Origin: JBIOHJ01 sp044448905 | GTDB lineage: Bacteria > Bacteroidota > Bacteroidia > AKYH767-A > OLB10 | DNA: 30,645 nucleotides | Direction of reading: 5' to 3' | Assembly (NCBI GenBank): GCA_044448905.1 | Contig: JBIOHJ010000021.1 | Span: forward strand, 1-30,645 | Shown here: in pieces, positions 24,263 through 30,645 of the stretch | Layout of the letters: the number at the start of each line of letters is the position of its first letter | How positions within the stretch are numbered: position 1 is the first letter of the stretch | Position numbers and translations under genes: made by a program | The notes under the pieces: generated by a model | Databases searched by the model: none | What the model was told of the DNA's origin: nothing | Seen by the model: the letters and a program-made list of their open reading frames with translations, nothing else

Positions 24263-25264
24263 ATGCTTCGCAATTATAAATATTCACTTAGTCTTGTTCC
24301 GGCAGTTTTTGTAATTACAGGTAACTTGCTTGGTGGCTGGTGGGTTGCATTAAATACAGTTTTTTCGCTTGGCTTGCTGGTTGTTCTCGAAAATTTTGTA
24401 CCTGAGAATAAAGATAACCGTACAGATGATAACCAATTATTTCCGGAAGCACTTTTATTTATTCATGTTTTAATGCAGGTGATTTGCCTGGCAACTTTGT
24501 TCAGGAGCATTTCTCATTTTAATTATTCGGCAATACAATTTTTTGTTTTATCCATTTCTGTCGGGATAAATACAGGCGCTTCATCCATTGTAATAGCTCA
24601 TGAATTAATTCACCGTAAAAACAAATTTTACCAGCTTGCAGGAAAGTTTTTATTATTCACTGCCGGGAACATTTATTTTTTTGTTGACCATTTAAAAGTG
24701 CATCACAAATATGTGGGAACAAGCCTCGATCCCGCTACAGCCCGGTATGGCGAAAGTGTTTACAAATTTTTTCTGCGAACAACTTTCGGACAGATGAAAA
24801 GTTCGTTAAAAACCGAAGCGCAGCGATTGCAAAATAAAAACGCTTTTAAATACGGATTAAGAAATTATGTGATTGCTTCCCTCCTGTTGCTCATTATTTT
24901 TTATTCGGCTCTTTATTATTTTATCGGAACGAAAGCAGTAGTAGTGTTTTTAATCCAGAGTTTGGTTGCGAACTTTTTGCTTGAGTACACTAATTACATT
25001 GAGCATTATGGGTTAACAAGAAAGGAAGATGAACGCGTAACTGAAATACATTCGTGGCAAAGCGATAAAGTAATAAGCCGTTATTTTTTAATTGACCTTA
25101 GCCGCCACAGCGACCATCACTATTATGCATCTAAACCTTATCATACTTTAAATTCTTATGAGAAAAGCCCCGTGTTACCGGGTGGATATGTCTCGATGAT
25201 TTATTATGCGTTGATTCCACCGCTATGGTTCAAAGTAATTCATAAAAGGATTAAAAAAACTTAG
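24263..25264 (+). CDS. AlkB-like membrane di-iron alkane hydroxylase family protein
   Basis: This 333-aa integral membrane protein belongs to the alkane monooxygenase/fatty acid desaturase superfamily. Hydrophobic segments occupy about 8-45, 62-83, 88-112, 125-142, 200-222 and 225-243. All histidine clusters of AlkB are present: H113-ELI-H117, H143-LKV-H147-H148, NYIEHYG (244-250) and H282-SD-H285-H286, along with SLDPATA after the second cluster. The second motif, usually EHxxGHH, reads DHLKVHH, with Asp142 for Glu and Val146 for Gly. It would hydroxylate an alkyl or lipid substrate using rubredoxin-supplied electrons; no rubredoxin or reductase gene is in the window. The substrate is unknown and a lipid substrate is possible. 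Confidence 0.85.
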   Translation: MLRNYKYSLSLVPAVFVITGNLLGGWWVALNTVFSLGLLVVLENFVPENKDNRTDDNQLFPEALLFIHVLMQVICLATLFRSISHFNYSAIQFFVLSISVGINTGASSIVIAHELIHRKNKFYQLAGKFLLFTAGNIYFFVDHLKVHHKYVGTSLDPATARYGESVYKFFLRTTFGQMKSSLKTEAQRLQNKNAFKYGLRNYVIASLLLLIIFYSALYYFIGTKAVVVFLIQSLVANFLLEYTNYIEHYGLTRKEDERVTEIHSWQSDKVISRYFLIDLSRHSDHHYYASKPYHTLNSYEKSPVLPGGYVSMIYYALIPPLWFKVIHKRIKKT

Positions 25265-25272
25265 TTAAATTA

Positions 25273-25767
25273 CTATCGTATTCTGTCGGCAGCCCTCACT
25301 AAGTCCTCATCTTTTTTTATTGCCTTTATTGCCATCATCAATAAAATTATCTGGAGAACCGGAAAATAACTTGCCGCCTGGTATTGCACACTTGATTCAA
25401 CAGGATATTCGCTGCCCATCGCTTCTGATAAATAAAAATCAGCAGCTATAAAAGCAGCAGCAAGCAATAAAGAAAAACGGCAGAGCTTAATTTGCCTGGT
25501 ACGATTTTTATATAAAAAAAGAGAGAGGGCAACTGAAATGGTTCCTATAACAGACAGGCCCGATAAAATATAAGCCGGAGATTTTGAAACAAGCTCCTTA
25601 TCTTCAAATTTGAAAACCCCATAAATATCCAAACGGTAAGAAACCGGTTTAAGGATTTGCAATGCAGGGTTTGGTTCAATCGTTTTAATACTTACCGGCA
25701 AAAAAAATATTGAAACCCACAGGAGCAGAACTATTAACAAATATACCGATTGAATTCGCTGAATCAT
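25273..25767 (-). CDS. DUF4293 domain-containing membrane protein
   Basis: This 164-aa protein has four predicted membrane segments (about 5-25, 65-85, 94-113 and 128-148) and starts MIQRIQSVYLLIVLLL, the typical opening of the Bacteroidota-specific DUF4293 family, whose function is unknown. The segment between helix 1 and helix 2 (about 26-62) is the only sizeable soluble loop. It is divergent from rho, a gene order I recall as common in this phylum. Its stop is 8 bp from that of the convergent AlkB-like gene. Confidence 0.8.
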   Translation of the reverse strand: MIQRIQSVYLLIVLLLWVSIFFLPVSIKTIEPNPALQILKPVSYRLDIYGVFKFEDKELVSKSPAYILSGLSVIGTISVALSLFLYKNRTRQIKLCRFSLLLAAAFIAADFYLSEAMGSEYPVESSVQYQAASYFPVLQIILLMMAIKAIKKDEDLVRAADRIR

Positions 25768-26060
25768 GAGGAGAAGTTATTTCCACAAATATGAAACTAA
25801 TTCATAAATTTGCGTATAAATTCAAAGAATCTCATAAAAGAATACCTCAAAACTTGCATGTATGCGATTTTAGGCATATACTTGCACCGGATATTGACAA
25901 ACTCACAGAACCAGTCATTTTTTCCATTCAATATATAATCATCATTTTTATTGTTTCTTCATAAATCTCTAAGGTAAATTTATTCCTTTCGGCTTTATCC
26001 AATTATAACCTCCATCTTTTTTCTTTCATCTGATCTTTCAAAAATTTAAATAGATTTTTA
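25768..26060 (+). promoter_or_regulatory. Intergenic region and probable rho leader
   Basis: These 293 bp between DUF4293 (-) and rho (+) hold no gene. TAAATTTG at 25805-25812 matches the -7 consensus on the plus strand and would give a leader of about 240 nt. The last part (about 25980-26040) is pyrimidine-rich with few G residues, which could serve as a Rho-loading site for autoregulation. A CATATTTG on the minus strand (25793-25786) is a 7/8 match for the DUF4293 promoter. Confidence 0.4.
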
Positions 26061-27647
26061 ATGTACGATATTTTAGCGCTTAATGAAAAACTGCTTCCCG
26101 ATTTAAAAGAAATTGCGAAGCAGCTTAAAGTCGAAGGCTTCGAAAACCTTCGCAAACAAGACCTTATTTATAAAATCTTAGACCACCAGTCACTGAACCC
26201 TGAGGTTATTCCTGCAAAAAGCAATCCGCCCGAAATAATAAAACCTGAAATTAAAACACCAACACCCCCTGCAAACATGGATGCAAAATCTGAATCTTCA
26301 AACGATAAATTTAAAAGGAAAAGAATCAGCCCTACCCGGTCCGATGAACCTGTTTCCTCCGATTTGTTTACTAACGGTGGTAACGGAAACAACGAAATCG
26401 AAATTCCAAAAACGGATAACAACAACATTTCCACAGCCAACCTTTCATCTTTTGAAGGTTACCAGCCACCTGAGCCGGTTTTCAAGGAACCTGTTAACAG
26501 GGAGCGAAAAATTGTGGAACCGGTTTACGATTTTGAAAATGCCGTGGTAAGTGAAGGAGTGTTGGAAATAATGAATGAAGGATATGGTTTTCTGCGTTCG
26601 TCCGATTACCATTACCTCGCATCGCCCGATGATATTTATGTTTCGCAGTCTCAGATAAAATTGTTCGGACTCAAAACCGGTGATACCGTGCAGGGAGTTG
26701 TTCGCCCGCCAAAGGAAGGTGAAAAATATTTCCCGCTGATAAAAGTAGACCTCATCAACGGCCAGGATCCCGCTATTGTGCGCGACCGTGTTCCGTTCGA
26801 TTTTCTTACCCCGTTATTTCCATTTGAGAAGTTGAACCTTTCGGGCAAGGGTGCTACCGTAAGTTCACGGGTGGTGGATATGTTTACTCCTATCGGCAAA
26901 GGGCAAAGAGGATTGATTGTCGCGCAGCCAAAAACTGGTAAAACGGTTTTATTGAAAGATGTGGCAAATGCTATTGCCGCCAATCATCCCGAAATTTACC
27001 TGATTATTCTTTTAATTGATGAACGCCCCGAAGAAGTTACCGATATGGCCCGGAGTGTAAAAGCCGAAGTGGTTGCTTCTACATTTGATGAGCCGGCTGA
27101 AAAGCACGTAAAAATTACAGGCATCGTTTTAGAAAAAGCAAAACGCATGGTTGAATGCGGGCATGATGTGGTGATATTGCTCGACTCGATAACACGTCTT
27201 GCACGTGCTTATAATACAGTTGCACCGGCATCAGGGAAAATATTATCGGGAGGTGTTGATGCTAACGCCCTGCACCGCCCCAAGCGATTTTTCGGAGCTG
27301 CCCGTAAAATTGAAAATGGCGGGTCGCTTACTATTATTGCCACTGCGTTAACAGATACAGGCTCGCGGATGGATGAAGTGATTTTTGAAGAATTTAAAGG
27401 AACCGGCAATATGGAATTGCAGTTAGATCGCAAGCTTTCCAATAAGCGTGTGTTCCCGTCAATTGATTTGGTGGCATCAAGCACAAGGCGTGAAGATTTA
27501 TTGCTCGATAAAGAAATGCTGCAAAAAATGTGGATTCTCCGAAACCACCTTGCCGACATGAACCCCATGGAAGCAATGGAATTTTTATTAGACCGCATGC
27601 GCGGAACGAAATCGAACGAAGAGTTTTTGGTTTCGATGAATAGCTAA
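26061..27647 (+). CDS. rho: Transcription termination factor Rho
   Basis: This 528-aa hexameric RNA helicase terminates transcription. Domains: an N-terminal Rho_N/SAP-like region (1-42, LKEIAKQLKVEGFENLRKQDLI); a low-complexity insertion rich in Pro, Asn, Ser and Lys (about 45-155); the RNA-binding cold-shock-like domain with GYGFLRS (174-180); and the RecA-type ATPase with the P-loop PKTGKT (290-295), Walker B VILLDSITRLARAYN (371-385) and the Q/R-loop region. E. coli Rho is 419 aa; the extra length is almost entirely the insertion, which is characteristic of Bacteroidota. A long pyrimidine-rich leader precedes it. The convergent mpl gene ends 15 bp downstream. Confidence 0.97.
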   Translation: MYDILALNEKLLPDLKEIAKQLKVEGFENLRKQDLIYKILDHQSLNPEVIPAKSNPPEIIKPEIKTPTPPANMDAKSESSNDKFKRKRISPTRSDEPVSSDLFTNGGNGNNEIEIPKTDNNNISTANLSSFEGYQPPEPVFKEPVNRERKIVEPVYDFENAVVSEGVLEIMNEGYGFLRSSDYHYLASPDDIYVSQSQIKLFGLKTGDTVQGVVRPPKEGEKYFPLIKVDLINGQDPAIVRDRVPFDFLTPLFPFEKLNLSGKGATVSSRVVDMFTPIGKGQRGLIVAQPKTGKTVLLKDVANAIAANHPEIYLIILLIDERPEEVTDMARSVKAEVVASTFDEPAEKHVKITGIVLEKAKRMVECGHDVVILLDSITRLARAYNTVAPASGKILSGGVDANALHRPKRFFGAARKIENGGSLTIIATALTDTGSRMDEVIFEEFKGTGNMELQLDRKLSNKRVFPSIDLVASSTRREDLLLDKEMLQKMWILRNHLADMNPMEAMEFLLDRMRGTKSNEEFLVSMNS

Positions 27648-27662
27648 GATTTCGCTGGAGAA

Positions 27663-29027
27663 TTAATTCAAAAACTCCTTTGCCAGTACTTTCAAATCCA
27701 TCCCGTCAAAATTTCCTGAGCTCATCATCAGCAAAACTGAATTTTCTTTTCTTGTTTTCACCAAATGATTTCTCATTTCCGATATATCGGTAAATACAAT
27801 TAAATCATTTCTTCCAAAAGATTCTTTAACCTGTTCTGCAGAAATAGGTTTTAATTTTTTATGTTCTATGGTATGCGGATTATAATAAACAATAGCTTCG
27901 TCTGCTTCATCCATCGCTCCTTTATATTGATCTAAAAAGTCTTCATTCAGGCTGCTGAATGTATGCAGCTCCATGCAGGCAATGATTTTTCTTCCTTCGA
28001 ACTGTTGTTTCACAGCCTGTATTGTTGCTTTCAGCTTTGAAGGTGAGTGGGCAAAGTCTTTATATACTGCAACCGAATCGTTCTTATTAACCAGCTCTAA
28101 TCTTTTAGATGCTCCTTTGAAAGAAGAAATGGCAGAATAAAATTTTTCATCACTCACTCCAACCTGGTTGCAAACTAAACGCGCACCGTTTAAGTTCATC
28201 AGGTTGTGCTCACCGAAAATCAGTAAATCAGTAATCAGTTTAGAGTTCGGAGACAGCAGGCTGGTAACTCCGTTCTTAATTTCGTATCGGGGAATACCAT
28301 AGGGGATTTTTGAAATTTTGTTTCCGGCAGTTTCAGCCAATCGTTTTACTTCTGTATCGTTTTCACAATAAATGAGCTTTCCTCCTTCTTCAATCAGGTC
28401 AATAAAAATTTTAAACTGCTCCGTATAATTTTCAAAGGTTGGAAATACATTGATATGATCCCATGCAATGCCGCTTAATAAGGCTATTTGAGGATGATAG
28501 AGGTGAAACTTCGGTCTGCGATCAATTGGAGAAGAAAGATACTCGTCACCTTCAAGAATAATTACAGGAGCATCATGCGAAAGCTTAACCATGGTATCAA
28601 ATCCTTCGAGCTGCGCGCCTACCATATAATCAAAGTTCGTGTTGTGAAAATTCAACACGTGAAGAATCATGGCGGTGATAGTAGTTTTTCCGTGGCTCCC
28701 CCCTATCACCACGCGGGTTTTATCTTTCGATTGTTCGTATAAATATTCCGGGTAAGAAAAAATTTTCAAACCCAGTTCTTTTGCTTTTAATAATTCGGGA
28801 TTATCAGCACGGGCATGCATGCCGAGGATAACAGCATCTAATTTATTGGAAACATTTTCAGGAAACCATCCCTCCCTTTCGGGAAGAAGGTTTAAATTTT
28901 TTAAACGCGTGCGCGAAGGTTCCTGGATTTCATCATCCGAACCGGTAACAATAAACCCTTTCTTATGCAGCGCAATGGCAAGGTTATGCATGGCGCTCCC
29001 GCCAATGGCTATAAAGTGAACGTGCAT
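27663..29027 (-). CDS. mpl: UDP-MurNAc:L-Ala-gamma-D-Glu-meso-Dap ligase
   Basis: This 454-aa cytoplasmic Mur ligase family enzyme recycles peptidoglycan by joining the murein tripeptide to UDP-N-acetylmuramic acid. Seen: N-terminal MHVHFIAIGGSAMHNLA (UDP-binding Rossmann start), HARADNPELLKAKE (71-84), typical of Mpl, and the ATP-binding loop GGSHGKTT (109-116); central EGDEYLSSPIDRRPKF and HINVFPT, also diagnostic of Mpl versus MurC; and a C-terminal domain with YKDFAHSPSKL. Length matches E. coli Mpl (457 aa). It diverges from the MBL-fold gene, with a minus-strand TACATTTG box 45 bp upstream. Confidence 0.95.
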   Translation of the reverse strand: MHVHFIAIGGSAMHNLAIALHKKGFIVTGSDDEIQEPSRTRLKNLNLLPEREGWFPENVSNKLDAVILGMHARADNPELLKAKELGLKIFSYPEYLYEQSKDKTRVVIGGSHGKTTITAMILHVLNFHNTNFDYMVGAQLEGFDTMVKLSHDAPVIILEGDEYLSSPIDRRPKFHLYHPQIALLSGIAWDHINVFPTFENYTEQFKIFIDLIEEGGKLIYCENDTEVKRLAETAGNKISKIPYGIPRYEIKNGVTSLLSPNSKLITDLLIFGEHNLMNLNGARLVCNQVGVSDEKFYSAISSFKGASKRLELVNKNDSVAVYKDFAHSPSKLKATIQAVKQQFEGRKIIACMELHTFSSLNEDFLDQYKGAMDEADEAIVYYNPHTIEHKKLKPISAEQVKESFGRNDLIVFTDISEMRNHLVKTRKENSVLLMMSSGNFDGMDLKVLAKEFLN

Positions 29028-29033
29028 TGAGAA

Positions 29034-29061
29034 AGTTTAAAGTTTAAAATTTAAAGTTTTA
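29034..29061 (-). repeat. Heptanucleotide tract in mpl leader
   Basis: Plus-strand units AGTTTAA, AGTTTAA, AATTTAA, AGTTTTA follow each other from 29034 to 29061, just upstream of the mpl ATG on the minus strand. They have the same 7-bp period as the tract before the divergent gene. Confidence 0.7.
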
Positions 29062-29071
29062 TTGAAGGGTT

Positions 29072-29079
29072 CAAATGTA
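29072..29079 (-). promoter_or_regulatory. -7-like box (TACATTTG) for mpl
   Basis: Plus-strand CAAATGTA reads TACATTTG on the minus strand, a full TAnnTTTG match 45 bp before the mpl start. No -33 element is evident. Confidence 0.45.
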
Positions 29080-29107
29080 AATTTATTTCAGCATAATTTG
29101 AAAAACT

Positions 29108-29115
29108 TACTTTTG
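29108..29115 (+). promoter_or_regulatory. -7-like box (TACTTTTG) for the MBL-fold gene
   Basis: TACTTTTG matches TAnnTTTG 25 bp before the ATG at 29141, giving a short leader that would consist almost wholly of the heptamer tract. The -33 match is poor. Confidence 0.45.
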
Positions 29116-29116
29116 A

Positions 29117-29140
29117 ACTTTAAACTTAAGACTTTAAACT
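29117..29140 (+). repeat. Heptanucleotide tract in the MBL-fold gene leader
   Basis: Units ACTTTAA, ACTTAAG, ACTTTAA and a final ACT lead directly into the ATG at 29141. Confidence 0.7.
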
Positions 29141-30019
29141 ATGAAACTATATTCTATTAACACCGGCTATTTCAAGCTTGACGGAGGCGCTATGTTTGGC
29201 GTGGTTCCCAAATCCATCTGGGACGACCTGAATCCTGCTGATGAAAACAATATGTGCTCATGGGCGCTGCGCTGTTTGCTGATTGAAGACGGCAACAGGC
29301 TGATTCTTGTTGATAACGGAATTGGCGATAAGCAGGATAAAAAATTTTTCAGCTATTATTTCCTTCATGGTGATGATACGTTGGAAAAATCGTTAAGCAA
29401 TGCTGGCTTTACTAAAGATGACATTACAGATGTTTTTCTCACGCACCTGCATTTTGATCATTGCGGTGGAAGCGTCCAATGGAATAAAGACCGCACAGGC
29501 TATGAACCTACTTTTAAAAACGCAACATACTGGATTCATAAAGAACATTGGGAATGGGCAACCAAGCCTAATGCCCGCGAGAAAGCAAGCTTTTTGAAAG
29601 AAAATATTTTGCCCATACAGGAAAGCGGGCAGTTAAAATTTGTGGAAGGGGTTGTTATGAATGGTTTGGATGAGAATGAAATTATCACACAATCAAATTT
29701 CAGCGATAAAATTGATGTGCTTGTTTCGCGCGGGCATACCAATGCGATGATGCACCCGATGATTCCTTATAAAGACAAAACGGTTATTTATATGGCTGAC
29801 CTTTTGCCTTCTACCGGGCATATACCGGTGCCGTATATTATGGCGTATGATACGCGTCCACTTATAACACTGGAAGAAAAAATTAAGTTTTTAAATTTTG
29901 CTGCCGGTAACGATACTGTTTTATTTTTTGAGCACGACCCGGTAATTGAGTGTTGCACCCTGCAAAAGACCGAACGCGGAATACGAATGAAAGAAAGTTT
30001 TAAGCTGATGGATTTTTAG
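29141..30019 (+). CDS. MBL-fold metallo-hydrolase
   Basis: This 292-aa cytoplasmic protein has the complete metallo-beta-lactamase metal site: H102-x-H104-x-D106-H107 (THLHFDHCGG), H199 (SRGHTNAMM), D220 (YMADLLPS) and H265 (FFEHDP). The N-terminal GAMFGVVPKSIW segment and overall layout resemble the lactonase-like branch (AiiA/quorum-quenching and related hydrolases), but the substrate cannot be decided. No signal peptide is present. It is divergent from mpl and followed by a strong inverted repeat. Two zinc ions are expected. Confidence 0.88.
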   Translation: MKLYSINTGYFKLDGGAMFGVVPKSIWDDLNPADENNMCSWALRCLLIEDGNRLILVDNGIGDKQDKKFFSYYFLHGDDTLEKSLSNAGFTKDDITDVFLTHLHFDHCGGSVQWNKDRTGYEPTFKNATYWIHKEHWEWATKPNAREKASFLKENILPIQESGQLKFVEGVVMNGLDENEIITQSNFSDKIDVLVSRGHTNAMMHPMIPYKDKTVIYMADLLPSTGHIPVPYIMAYDTRPLITLEEKIKFLNFAAGNDTVLFFEHDPVIECCTLQKTERGIRMKESFKLMDF

Positions 30020-30029
30020 TTGAGTAATA

Positions 30030-30099
30030 GCCACAGATTGCACTGATTTACACTGAATATTCTGAAATATTATCAGTGATAATCTGTGAAATCAGTGGC
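30030..30099. terminator. Bidirectional terminator / long imperfect inverted repeat
   Basis: The 27-bp arms at 30030-30056 and 30073-30099 pair with five mismatches around a 16-nt loop. GTGTTTTTTG follows on the plus strand. It fills the gap between the convergent MBL and ComEC-like genes. Each arm is itself built from near-repeats of CCACAGATT/CACTGATT, as often seen between Bacteroidota genes. Confidence 0.6.
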
Positions 30100-30119
30100 A
30101 AGTGTTTTTTGTTCTTAAT

Positions 30120-30645
30120 CTAAATATCCGCAACAAAAGCTCCCTGGTGCAGCACTGAATAATAATTCACGTTTAGCTTTTTACATTCCTCAATAATTTT
30201 TTTTGCTTTCCACAACGGGTTGGAGGAATCAATGATGAGCAATTTAAACTCGAAATGTTTTTTTACATCTTCTATTCGCTGCAAATTATTCCCGGAAATA
30301 ACCAGGTAATCGAGCCTGAGTTTATTTTCTGAATTATTTTTATAATTCAGCTTATCTTTTATCACTCCAATTTTTTTATCATAAAACCTGATAATATTAT
30401 TTTTAACCATGAGAACATGATTTTTTATCTCAGCATTTGTTTGATAAATAGTTTGTGTATTTTCAGTTCCCAGCGCCCACCAGTTATGAATTACATGAAA
30501 CATCATCTTACTCTTATCATCATAAAGCTGCTTTGATGACAGGTAATAATTATTCTTTCCGTCAATAAAATCAAAAGCTGATTCTTTTGGAATAGAATAT
30601 ACAATAAACTTTTTCTGAGTGTTCAGTTTATACCTTTCGTAAAGC
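30120..30645 (-). CDS. ComEC/Rec2-like competence protein, C-terminal part (cut by window end)
   Basis: The minus-strand frame is open from the window end (30644) to the stop at 30120, giving 174 residues of a longer protein. It begins LYERYKLNTQKKFIVYSIPKESAFDF, continues with NNWWALGTEN-like and KLRLDYLVISGNN segments, and ends YYSVLHQGAFVADI. This is the pattern I know from the C-terminal cytoplasmic/periplasmic region of Bacteroidota ComEC proteins (VPKHSAIDF, VDYLIIS, PYYDVTEKGAFV). ComEC forms the inner-membrane DNA uptake channel; its competence and nuclease-like domains would lie upstream, outside the window. An internal ATG at 30506 should not be taken as the start. Assignment is by recalled similarity, so moderate. 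Confidence 0.7.
   Translation of the reverse strand, partial: LYERYKLNTQKKFIVYSIPKESAFDFIDGKNNYYLSSKQLYDDKSKMMFHVIHNWWALGTENTQTIYQTNAEIKNHVLMVKNNIIRFYDKKIGVIKDKLNYKNNSENKLRLDYLVISGNNLQRIEDVKKHFEFKLLIIDSSNPLWKAKKIIEECKKLNVNYYSVLHQGAFVADI

Overview
The window reads as chromosomal DNA from a member of the Bacteroidota. Four large secreted proteins end in Por/type IX secretion (T9SS) C-terminal sorting domains. There is a DUF4293 gene, a Rho factor with the long disordered insertion typical of this phylum, several TAnnTTTG-type -7 promoter boxes, and almost no Shine-Dalgarno sequences before start codons. It looks like an environmental strain; I cannot name a genus.

Layout. Positions 1-4147 (+) hold the 3' part of peptide chain release factor 3, a geranylgeranyl-reductase-family flavoprotein, a rhomboid protease and a class IV PLP aminotransferase/lyase. 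Positions 4130-6487 (-) hold an ABC-F ATPase and OsmC. Positions 6646-7044 (+) hold a hotdog thioesterase. A T9SS seven-repeat protein (7053-8624, -) follows, then a small gene paired with a nucleotidyltransferase (8752-9473, +) and a large AsmA-like protein (9501-12176, +). From 12198 to 18608 everything is on the minus strand: two more T9SS seven-repeat proteins flank three unrelated accessory genes (DUF1801, a small lipoprotein, a class C beta-lactamase-like serine hydrolase). These three are separated by related intergenic repeats, giving a cassette-like look. Positions 18609-19269 have no gene but carry a perfect 13-bp-arm hairpin and an eleven-unit 21-bp tandem repeat. Positions 19270-21069 (+) encode a secreted P-domain/lysyl-oxidase-like/PKD/T9SS protein. 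After two unknown exported proteins and another T9SS-type protein, 24263-30645 is mostly housekeeping: an AlkB-like di-iron hydroxylase, DUF4293, rho, mpl, an MBL-fold hydrolase and the C-terminus of a ComEC-like competence protein.

Most genes are single transcription units or pairs. Convergent neighbours are packed very tightly, with gaps of 8-21 bp or an 18-bp overlap.

The signals most worth following are: (1) the lysyl-oxidase-like protein, in which the copper-site histidines and both residues of the LTQ cofactor appear conserved; (2) heptanucleotide-periodic tracts just before the start codons of six genes; (3) the repeat family bounding the three accessory genes, one of which has lost any ATG start; (4) the 21-bp minisatellite; and (5) three divergent secreted proteins that all contain exactly seven blade-like repeats. 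I did not find a CRISPR array, tRNA, rRNA, transposase or integrase.
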